Translations under genes and position numbers: made by a program | Notes under the pieces: generated by a model | The model's input: the letters and a program-made list of their open reading frames with translations, nothing else | Told to the model about the DNA's origin: nothing | Databases searched by the model: none | Shown: positions 9,110 to 15,508 of the stretch, piece after piece | Layout of the letters: every line of letters begins with the position of its first letter | How positions within the stretch are numbered: position 1 is the stretch's first letter | From: Prevotella sp. E13-27 | GTDB taxonomy: Bacteria; Bacteroidota; Bacteroidia; Bacteroidales; Bacteroidaceae | Reading direction: 5' to 3' | DNA: 64,000 bases | Assembly (NCBI RefSeq): GCF_023217965.1 | Contig: NZ_JALPSC010000002.1 | Location: forward strand, 1,178,001 to 1,242,000

Positions 9110-9117
9110 CAAAGGTA
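9110..9117 (-). promoter_or_regulatory. -7 box of the tRNA-Pro promoter
   Basis: The minus strand reads TACCTTTG, a perfect match to TAnnTTTG, giving an expected start about 5 bases before the mature tRNA 5' end. Confidence 0.65.
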
Positions 9118-9211
9118 TTAAGAAAAATTGAGAACCGAAAATTTTAAGGAAGAAAAATACGCTTGAAGCGGTATATTTAACATTCTTTCAACTCTCGGTT
9201 CTCAATCATTG

Positions 9212-10399
9212 TTATTTTATGATACCTTGCTCTACGAAAATCTTCTTCAGCGCGATTACGGAACGCTCTACCTGCTCCTCTGTGTGAGTAGCCATGAGGG
9301 CATAGCGCACGAGGGTGTCCTGTGGTGCACATGCTGGTGGAATGACAGGATTGATGAACACGCCTGCATTGAATGCGAGTGCTGTTACAAGGAATGTCTT
9401 CTCTGTGTCGCGCACGTAAAGAGGAATGATGGGGCTCTCGGTATCGCCAATCTCGAAGCCTTCCTCGCGGAAACGCTTCAGGGCGTAGCGAGTTACGTTC
9501 CACAGCTTCTCAATGCGCTCTGGCTCCTGCTGGATGATGTGGAGTGCCTCGAGGGCAGCAGCTGTTGCAGCAGGTGTGTTTGATGCAGAGAAGATGTATG
9601 TGCGGCAAGAGTGACGCAGATAGTTGATGGTGTCGAAGTCAGAAGCAATGAAGCCACCGATGCTGGCAAGTGACTTAGAGAAGGTGCCCATGATGAGGTC
9701 AACCTCCTTAGTGAGACCGAAGTGGTCGCACACGCCCCTACCCTGACGGCCGAAGACGCCAACGCCGTGGGCCTCGTCAACCATCACTGAGCAGTTGTAC
9801 TTATGCTTAAGCTCGATGATTTCAGGCAGCTTGGCAAGGTCGCCCTCCATAGAGAACACGCCATCGACAACGATGAGCTTGATAGCCTCATGAGGCAGAC
9901 GCTGGAGCACGCGCTCGAGGTCTTCCATGTCGTTGTGCTTGTAGTGGAGCTGCTTAGCAAAGGCCAGACGGCGTCCGTCAACGATAGATGCGTGGTCGCG
10001 ATCGTCGCAGATTACATAGTCATCCTTGCTGAGCAATGCGGGAATAACGCCCTGGTTAACGCTGAAACCGGTAGAGAGGCACAGACAGTCATCCTTGCCA
10101 ATGAACTCTGCTATTTCTTTCTCTAACTTTACGTGGAGATCGAGCGTACCGTTCAGGAAGCGGCTGCCTGCACAGCCAGTGCCATATTTATCAAGAGCTT
10201 CCTTGGCCTTGTCGATGATACGCTGGTCGCCAGTGAGACCTGTGTATGCGTTAGAACCGAACATCAGTACTTTATGACCGCCCATTTCTACTTCCGTACC
10301 CTGCTTGCCTGTGATTTCACGGAAATAAGGATAAACGCCCTTTTCCATGAACTGCTGTGGGATACGGTATTCTTTGTATCTTTCTTGTAATTGTCCCAT
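9212..10399 (-). CDS. spt: Serine palmitoyltransferase (alpha-oxoamine synthase family)
   Basis: Condenses L-serine with a fatty acyl-CoA to give 3-ketosphinganine, the first step of sphingolipid synthesis in Bacteroidetes. The 395-residue length from the ATG at 10399 (MGQLQERYKEY) is usual; a TTG 14 codons upstream overlaps the promoter. Visible features: GSNAYTGLTG (48-57), GTGCAGSRFLNGT (73-85), H136 in DRDHAS, D208 and H211 in VDEAHGVG, and the PLP lysine K242 in GTFSKSLAS. The absence of a ketosynthase-like substrate motif and the close resemblance to Porphyromonas SPT favour this over KBL or BioF, which share the fold. It is transcribed divergently from a lipid kinase gene, suggesting a shared lipid role. 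Confidence 0.9.
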   Translation of the reverse strand: MGQLQERYKEYRIPQQFMEKGVYPYFREITGKQGTEVEMGGHKVLMFGSNAYTGLTGDQRIIDKAKEALDKYGTGCAGSRFLNGTLDLHVKLEKEIAEFIGKDDCLCLSTGFSVNQGVIPALLSKDDYVICDDRDHASIVDGRRLAFAKQLHYKHNDMEDLERVLQRLPHEAIKLIVVDGVFSMEGDLAKLPEIIELKHKYNCSVMVDEAHGVGVFGRQGRGVCDHFGLTKEVDLIMGTFSKSLASIGGFIASDFDTINYLRHSCRTYIFSASNTPAATAAALEALHIIQQEPERIEKLWNVTRYALKRFREEGFEIGDTESPIIPLYVRDTEKTFLVTALAFNAGVFINPVIPPACAPQDTLVRYALMATHTEEQVERSVIALKKIFVEQGIIK

Positions 10400-10438
10400 A
10401 TTAAAGTTATAGGTATGAATACTTTTAATTACAGCCTG

Positions 10439-10446
10439 CAAAATTA
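10439..10446 (-). promoter_or_regulatory. -7 box of the spt promoter
   Basis: The minus strand reads TAATTTTG, matching TAnnTTTG. Expected transcription start is about 10432, giving a leader of about 33 bases before the spt ATG. Confidence 0.55.
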
Positions 10447-10541
10447 CACAAAAATCTTCAAATCATGCATTTTTTTCGTAATATTTACAACAAAGAGGTA
10501 ATTTTCTTAGTAAGGAAGCCACAAAATCAAATAAAAAGATG

Positions 10542-10549
10542 TACATTTG
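10542..10549 (+). promoter_or_regulatory. -7 box of the lipid kinase promoter, almost abutting the start codon
   Basis: TACATTTG matches TAnnTTTG and ends 7 bases before the ATG at 10557, so the transcript would be leaderless or nearly so. An in-frame ATG at 10539 lies upstream of this box and would not be transcribed from it. Confidence 0.6.
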
Positions 10550-10556
10550 CATTGTC

Positions 10557-11597
10557 ATGACAGATAAAAAACTGAAAATAGCATTTATTGTCAATCCTAT
10601 TTCGGGTACTGGCAACAAGGAGAAGATTCCAGGTCTGATAGAACAGATACTTGACAAGAATCTTTTCGACTACAGCATATCGTTCACTGAACGTTCGGGT
10701 CATGCTGCCGAGATGGCCTCGCAGTTTGCCCAGCAGGGCTATGACATCTGTGCTGCCGTTGGAGGTGACGGAACGGTGAACGAGGTTGCCCGCTCGCTGA
10801 TAGATACCGACACGGCGCTGGCAATAATCCCCTGCGGAAGCGGCAACGGCCTTGCACGCCACCTCTGCCTGCCCTTGGAGACGAAGAGCGCCATCAACAT
10901 AATAAACTCCGCTCAGATAGAGCGTTTCGACTACGGCATCATTAACGGTCTGCCATTCTTCTGCACTTGCGGAATGGGCTTCGACGCATTCATCTCGCTG
11001 AAGTTTGCCGAGGCAGGCAAGCGCGGCCCAATAACATACGTGGAGAACGTGCTGAAAGAGGGCTTGAAATACAAGCCTGAGACCTACACCGTGGAAGACG
11101 AGAGCGGCACCCACCACTACAAGGCGTTCCTCATAGCCTGTGCCAACGCAGCACAATACGGCAACAACGCATACATAGCCCCTGGCGCTTCGATGAAAGA
11201 CGGACTTATGGACGTGATAATCATGGAGCCGTTTGACGTGATAGATGCGCCAAAGATTGCTATGGACCTCTTTGCCAAGACGCTGAGCAGCAACTCGCGC
11301 ATAAAGACTTTCCAGGCAAGGAAGATTCACATACACCGCTCAAAGCCGGGTGCCATACACTTCGACGGCGACCCCATCATGACCGATGCCGATATTGACG
11401 TAGCAATGAAGCCACTGGGCATAAAGATTGTGGTTAATCCCGACATGCCCGAAGACGAGGCACAACCAAACCCCATACTCAACGCCTTCAGCGACTTCTT
11501 TAATAATATAAATAATGTACGCGACGACATAGTACGTGGCGGTCATCGTATTCAGGCGCTCAACAAACTGATGCTCCGCAAACTATCAAGACTATGA
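10557..11597 (+). CDS. Diacylglycerol/sphingoid-type lipid kinase (DAGK catalytic domain)
   Basis: A 346-residue soluble lipid kinase that transfers phosphate from ATP to a lipid hydroxyl. It has VNPISGTG (12-19) and the nucleotide-binding GGDGTVNE (69-76), followed by PCGSGNGLARHL, all typical of the DagK/YegS/sphingosine kinase superfamily. The start at 10557 (MTDKKLKIAF) is preferred because the in-frame ATG at 10539 precedes the -7 box. The stop overlaps the Nudix start (ATGA), so the two are translationally coupled. The divergent partner is serine palmitoyltransferase, so a sphingoid base or ceramide substrate is an attractive inference; plain diacylglycerol remains possible. Confidence 0.85.
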   Translation: MTDKKLKIAFIVNPISGTGNKEKIPGLIEQILDKNLFDYSISFTERSGHAAEMASQFAQQGYDICAAVGGDGTVNEVARSLIDTDTALAIIPCGSGNGLARHLCLPLETKSAINIINSAQIERFDYGIINGLPFFCTCGMGFDAFISLKFAEAGKRGPITYVENVLKEGLKYKPETYTVEDESGTHHYKAFLIACANAAQYGNNAYIAPGASMKDGLMDVIIMEPFDVIDAPKIAMDLFAKTLSSNSRIKTFQARKIHIHRSKPGAIHFDGDPIMTDADIDVAMKPLGIKIVVNPDMPEDEAQPNPILNAFSDFFNNINNVRDDIVRGGHRIQALNKLMLRKLSRL

Positions 11598-12100
11598 CAG
11601 ACAACCTGGAAGAACTCTTTCCTGTGGTCAACGAAGACGGTGTGACTACAGGCAAGATAACACGCAAAGAAGCTCATAGCGGAACGAGGATACTCCACCC
11701 AGTGGTGCATCTCCACCTGTTTAACTCGAAGGGTGAGCTGTACCTGCAGCGCCGCCCATTGTGGAAAGACATACAGCCAGGCAAATGGGACACGGCCTGC
11801 GGAGGACACATGGCCTACGGCGAGACGCCCGAGGAAGCGCTGCGCAGAGAGGTGAGCGAAGAGCTTGGGATAACTGATTTCGAGCCTGAATTTCTTGGGA
11901 AATATGTCTTTGACAGCAAGAGGGAGCGCGAACTGGTATATGTGAACAAGGCTGTCTATGACGGCAAGGTTAATCCCAGCGACGATGAGCTCGACGGCGG
12001 ACGGTTCTGGACAGAAGAGGAACTGCGCGAAGCTATGGGAAAGAACATTCTCACTCCGAACTTCGAACAAGAATACAAGGCGTTTTTCCCATGCAGATGA
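11594..12100 (+). CDS. Nudix hydrolase
   Basis: A 168-residue Nudix protein. The Nudix box GHMAYGETPEEALRREVSEELG (roughly 71-92) fits GX5EX7REUXEEXGU exactly. Before it, HPVVHLHLFNSKGELYLQRR followed by KWDTACGG resembles the IPP isomerase/YfcD-like branch, whose substrates include isoprenoid or nucleoside diphosphates. The exact substrate cannot be read from sequence. It overlaps the lipid kinase by 4 bases and its stop overlaps the following small membrane protein by 4 bases (ATGA), so these three genes form one operon. Confidence 0.88.
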   Translation: MTDNLEELFPVVNEDGVTTGKITRKEAHSGTRILHPVVHLHLFNSKGELYLQRRPLWKDIQPGKWDTACGGHMAYGETPEEALRREVSEELGITDFEPEFLGKYVFDSKRERELVYVNKAVYDGKVNPSDDELDGGRFWTEEELREAMGKNILTPNFEQEYKAFFPCR

Positions 12101-12255
12101 CAGTCATCATAGTGATTCTCGCTTCATGCGTGGCCTATGCCTCATGGCGCACCTATCGCCTCATAAGCGAGAAAGAAGACCCATGTGCAGGCTGCGAAGG
12201 GTGCGAACTGAAGCACAAAATAAAGGAAAAAAGCGAGTGTCAGAAGAAAAAGTAA
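12097..12255 (+). CDS. Small Cys-rich membrane protein, FeoB-associated-like
   Basis: A 52-residue protein starting at ATG 12097, which overlaps the Nudix stop as ATGA; an ATG two codons upstream at 12091 is possible. Residues 1-18 form a single membrane helix (TVIIVILASCVAYASW). The short cytoplasmic tail contains CAGCEGCELK and a further Cys, the pattern of FeoB-associated Cys-rich membrane proteins. No feoB is nearby, so a role in iron transport is family-based inference only. Its tail lies directly upstream of the tRNA-Cys promoter. Confidence 0.65.
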   Translation: MTVIIVILASCVAYASWRTYRLISEKEDPCAGCEGCELKHKIKEKSECQKKK

Positions 12256-12263
12256 GAAAATTA

Positions 12264-12295
12264 TTTGGCTGAAAGAGAAAAAAGCATTACCTTTG
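12264..12295 (+). promoter_or_regulatory. Promoter of tRNA-Cys
   Basis: TTTG at 12264-12267 and TACCTTTG at 12288-12295 are separated by 20 bases, a full match to the Bacteroidetes -33/-7 promoter. Expected start is about 12302, 19 bases before the tRNA. Confidence 0.75.
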
Positions 12296-12320
12296 CACTC
12301 GCAAAAAAGCAAAGACCTCT

Positions 12321-12392
12321 GGTGCCTTGGATGAGTGGCTTAGTCAACGGTCTGCAAAACCGTCTACGGCGGTTCGAATCCGCCAGGCACCT
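12321..12392 (+). tRNA. tRNA-Cys (anticodon GCA)
   Basis: Acceptor stem GGTGCCT/AGGCACC, anticodon loop CTGCAAA (anticodon GCA), T arm with GGTTCGAATCC, and discriminator U, as is characteristic of tRNA-Cys. No CCA is encoded. It has its own promoter and a terminator directly downstream. Confidence 0.96.
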
Positions 12393-12398
12393 CAGAAG

Positions 12399-12430
12399 AA
12401 AATAGGAAGCATTTCGCTTCCTATTTTTTG
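12399..12430. terminator. Bidirectional terminator between tRNA-Cys and the Smr gene
   Basis: AATAGGAAGC and GCTTCCTATT pair around a short loop, with TTTTTTG after it on the plus strand and a T-rich ATTTTCTTCT after it on the minus strand. It can end both the tRNA-Cys transcript and the long minus-strand gene run. Confidence 0.85.
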
Positions 12431-12432
12431 TT

Positions 12433-13503
12433 TTACTTTATCGTTACCTGCGTAGCACCGTAGCCATATTCCTGGAATGACGCATCCTGATAGGTGTAGT
12501 TCTTGAACCTGTAGCGCAAATCGTTGATGAGCGCCTGACGCAGAACACCCTCACCCTTGCCGTGAATGAAGATAATCTTCAGACCTTTCTTGTTGGCATG
12601 CTCACGCAGAGTCTTGCGGAACACGTCGAGCTGGTAGTTAAGTATGTCGGCAGCTTCCATGCCGTTGGTCATCTCAAGCACCTCGTCAGCATGAAGGTCC
12701 ACAACGACTGGCTCGCCTGCCTTTCGTGCTGGCTGAATGAGCGGACGCTTAGCCTTCAGCTGCTCAGGCTTGTGGAACATGTTCTCCTTCAGCTGCTGAG
12801 CATCGACGAAAAGCGGTTTCATGGGTTTGTCGTTCTCAATGAGCGTGTAGATAAGTGCGGGCTGCTCAAAGAAATCGTTCTCCTGGAAGGTGTGAAGCTT
12901 GTAGAACTTCACGGAGTCAACTCTGAACTGAACGTCAACAGCAGGCTTCAGCATGAAGTTTTTCTCACGCTTATAGGGAAGAATCTGAACTGCTACGCGC
13001 TCAAGGTCGTTAAGGTCCTCACGACCGAACTCCTCAACAAACAGCTTTGTGTTTGGCTCTACCTCGGCTGCAGCACGAAGATGCCAGCTGTTTCCCTCGG
13101 CCGACATATACGTGAAGCGCATGTAGTAGTTGGAATCGTTGACGAAATATGCCTCGAAACGCGTCTGACTGATCTCCTTGACATCCATCGGTACGAAGGC
13201 AAGATAAGCTGAAAGCATCTCGCCACCCTTGCGCTCTTCAGGCAGAGGCTTAAAGGTTACCGGACGGTCGGCAGGCTCTACATCGGCCTCCTCGACATGC
13301 TTCTGCTGAGCACCCTTCTGCTTAACCTCCACCACATGCTGGGTGTCATAGTTCTCTTCACCGATAACAACAACATCGCTGACTCTCATGGGAACCTGAA
13401 AGCCGTCTTCGTCTTCCACGAGGACAACATCCTTTCCCTGAAAGCCTGCCACTTTTCCTCCGCCAATCTCGCTGAGGAATCTCACTTTATCTCCTATCTT
13501 CAT
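12433..13503 (-). CDS. DUF2027 and Smr domain protein
   Basis: A 356-residue protein. The first 50 residues (MKIGDKVRFL, GGGKVAGF) look like a small beta-barrel. The middle belongs to the Bacteroidetes DUF2027 family. Residues about 270-356 are a Smr domain with VVDLHADEV and IIFIHGKGEGVLRQAL, the conserved DLH and HGxG motifs of the MutS2-type nicking endonuclease fold. A nucleic-acid role is likely but its target is unknown. It is the last gene of the long minus-strand run, 20 bases after queA, and is followed by a terminator. Confidence 0.88.
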   Translation of the reverse strand: MKIGDKVRFLSEIGGGKVAGFQGKDVVLVEDEDGFQVPMRVSDVVVIGEENYDTQHVVEVKQKGAQQKHVEEADVEPADRPVTFKPLPEERKGGEMLSAYLAFVPMDVKEISQTRFEAYFVNDSNYYMRFTYMSAEGNSWHLRAAAEVEPNTKLFVEEFGREDLNDLERVAVQILPYKREKNFMLKPAVDVQFRVDSVKFYKLHTFQENDFFEQPALIYTLIENDKPMKPLFVDAQQLKENMFHKPEQLKAKRPLIQPARKAGEPVVVDLHADEVLEMTNGMEAADILNYQLDVFRKTLREHANKKGLKIIFIHGKGEGVLRQALINDLRYRFKNYTYQDASFQEYGYGATQVTIK

Positions 13504-13522
13504 AGTAATGTTTCTTTCTTTT

Positions 13523-14743
13523 TTATGGTATCAATAATGAGCTGTCGCCATAGCTTAGGAAGCGGAAGTCATGGCCGAGTGCATAGTCATAGATTTTCTT
13601 CCAGTCACCCTTGACAAAAGCGCTGACAAGCAACAGCAGCGTTGATTGAGGCTGATGGAAATTGGTTACCAGCATCTTTACAATCTTATATTCATAGCCA
13701 GGGGCAATGATGATTTGAGTGCTGCTGTGAAGAGTGTTCAGACCATTGCTGTCGAGCCACTGAAGCAGAGCCTCAATAGCAGCCTTTGCCTCTACCCTCT
13801 CGCCAGCGGCTTCATCGTAGGGTTCCCACTGGTTTACATGCAGCTCGTCTTCCTTCAGCGACGGATTGCGCAGCACCTTCAGTCCCATGAAGTAAAGACT
13901 CTCCAGAGTGCGCACGCTTGTCGTTCCTACAGCAATAGCCTTGCAGTCGTGACGGAGAAGCTTCTCGAGAGTCTGACGCTTAACAGCCACATACTCGGTA
14001 TGCATCTCATGACCATTGATTTCCTCGCTCTTGACAGGCTTGAATGTTCCTGCGCCAACATGAAGGGTGAGCTCTTCGCGATCAATGCCGTGAGCATCGA
14101 GAGCCTCGAGCACCTTCGGAGTGAAATGAAGACCTGCCGTAGGCGCTGCCACGCTGCCCTTAATCTTTGAATAAACGGTCTGGTAGGTGGTCTTGTCGCT
14201 CTCCTGAGTCTCTCTGTTAAGATATGGAGGGATGGGAAGCTCGCCCATCACATCGACAATTTCAGCAAACGACACACTATCGGCATTCCACTCGAAGTCA
14301 ATGCGGAAACTGGTGCCGTGCTCGCCGTTACGAGTGGCACAAACGGTAACAGGCGTTCCCTTGACCTCAATGTCACGCTTGAGGGTTCCCTCTTTCCATT
14401 TCTTCAGATTGCCCACCAGACAATACCAGGCACAATGGCCCGTGGTCTGGAACATCTGCTCATAGTCGCTCGGCTCGGCAGGCTCAAGCAGGAACACCTC
14501 TATGAGAGCACCTGTCTCTTTGCGGAAGTGCATTCGTGCCTGAATAACCTTTGTGTTATTGAAAACCATCAATGCGCCAGAGGGCAGATAGTCGGGAAGA
14601 TTACAGAAGGTATCTTCACTAACCACTCCCTTGTTATAGACAAGCAGCTTAGACTGGTCACGCTGACTAAGCGGGAACTTCGCTATGCGCTCATCGGGAA
14701 GCGGATAATTATAGTCACTAATACGTATGTGTTTTGTATCCAT
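13523..14743 (-). CDS. queA: S-adenosylmethionine:tRNA ribosyltransferase-isomerase (QueA)
   Basis: Transfers and isomerises the ribosyl group of S-adenosylmethionine onto 7-aminomethyl-7-deazaguanine in tRNA, giving epoxyqueuosine. The 406-residue protein shows YNYPLPDERIAKFPL near its start, VFNNTKVIQARM, APTAGLHFTP, and HVGAGTFKPV, all QueA landmarks. The ATG at 14743 is chosen; a TTG four codons upstream is less likely. It sits between the PAP2 and Smr genes with short gaps (45 and 19 bases), so it is probably co-transcribed. No preQ1 riboswitch is expected or seen in the short gap. Confidence 0.95.
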   Translation of the reverse strand: MDTKHIRISDYNYPLPDERIAKFPLSQRDQSKLLVYNKGVVSEDTFCNLPDYLPSGALMVFNNTKVIQARMHFRKETGALIEVFLLEPAEPSDYEQMFQTTGHCAWYCLVGNLKKWKEGTLKRDIEVKGTPVTVCATRNGEHGTSFRIDFEWNADSVSFAEIVDVMGELPIPPYLNRETQESDKTTYQTVYSKIKGSVAAPTAGLHFTPKVLEALDAHGIDREELTLHVGAGTFKPVKSEEINGHEMHTEYVAVKRQTLEKLLRHDCKAIAVGTTSVRTLESLYFMGLKVLRNPSLKEDELHVNQWEPYDEAAGERVEAKAAIEALLQWLDSNGLNTLHSSTQIIIAPGYEYKIVKMLVTNFHQPQSTLLLLVSAFVKGDWKKIYDYALGHDFRFLSYGDSSLLIP

Positions 14744-14788
14744 AGAATCAATCAATTGTAAAATAAATCGGTATAACGGAAGAAACCG

Positions 14789-15487
14789 TTACTTATAAAT
14801 GAAAAAGCAGGCTTTTACCACAGCATAGACAAAGATGAGCACAAGCACGCTTATCACAACATCGACATCGGCTACCTGATAGCCTGTAGATGTATATTGT
14901 TCGGAGACGAAAGCCTTACCCTTGGACCAAGTGCCAGAAACCTTCTGATGAACGTACCACATCGTAGTACCAACGATTGAACCCCATATCAGACCAACAG
15001 TTATGTCGCCAGGATAATGGACGCCAAGATAAAGGCGAGTCCAGCAGTTCACTAACGACCAGATTACGAGGGCAATCGTAAGATAGGTGTTGCGTACGAT
15101 TAACGAAAAGAATATGGCAAGGCTGAACGTATTGCAGGCATGGGCAGAAAAGAAACCATAGTTTCCTCCGCGATAGCCGTTAACAACATCGACAAGTGTG
15201 CCAATCTCTGGATCGTGAGTAGGACGCCAGCGTGCTACAGATGGTTTTACCAAGCCATCATCAACAGCACCGGCAAGAACGGCACAGAAAGCGGCACAGC
15301 CAACGACAAGAAGAATCTTCTTGACATTTTCGTTGTTCTTCAGCACCATATAGAACAATGCCACATAGAGCGGAATCCATGTAGCTGCAGTTGTCAGTGT
15401 CTTCACCAGTCCATCAAGGAATAATGATTCGCTGCCGTTGACGGCCAGCAACAACTGCTTGTCAAATGATATCAGACTGTCCCACAT
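14789..15487 (-). CDS. PAP2-family membrane phosphatase
   Basis: A 232-residue multi-pass membrane protein with the three phosphatase motifs: KPSVARWRP (KX6RP), SAHACNT in place of PSGH, and RLYLGVHYPGD (SRX5HX3D-like). The catalytic His residues are present. Such enzymes dephosphorylate phosphatidic acid, undecaprenyl pyrophosphate or related lipids at the outer face of the membrane; the substrate cannot be decided here. A hydrophobic C-terminal helix follows the catalytic core. It starts 21 bases after batDE, which makes it likely to be co-transcribed with the Bat genes. Confidence 0.87.
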   Translation of the reverse strand: MWDSLISFDKQLLLAVNGSESLFLDGLVKTLTTAATWIPLYVALFYMVLKNNENVKKILLVVGCAAFCAVLAGAVDDGLVKPSVARWRPTHDPEIGTLVDVVNGYRGGNYGFFSAHACNTFSLAIFFSLIVRNTYLTIALVIWSLVNCWTRLYLGVHYPGDITVGLIWGSIVGTTMWYVHQKVSGTWSKGKAFVSEQYTSTGYQVADVDVVISVLVLIFVYAVVKACFFIYK

Positions 15488-15508
15488 ATCTCTGCCTCAC
15501 ATTTACGG

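Noticed and set aside
10539..10556. Upstream ATG for the lipid kinase
   Set aside because: The -7 promoter box TACATTTG overlaps it; the family start is the ATG at 10557.
10527..11336. 269-residue minus-strand frame opposite the lipid kinase
   Set aside because: It is antisense to conserved kinase motifs and would cross the kinase promoter.
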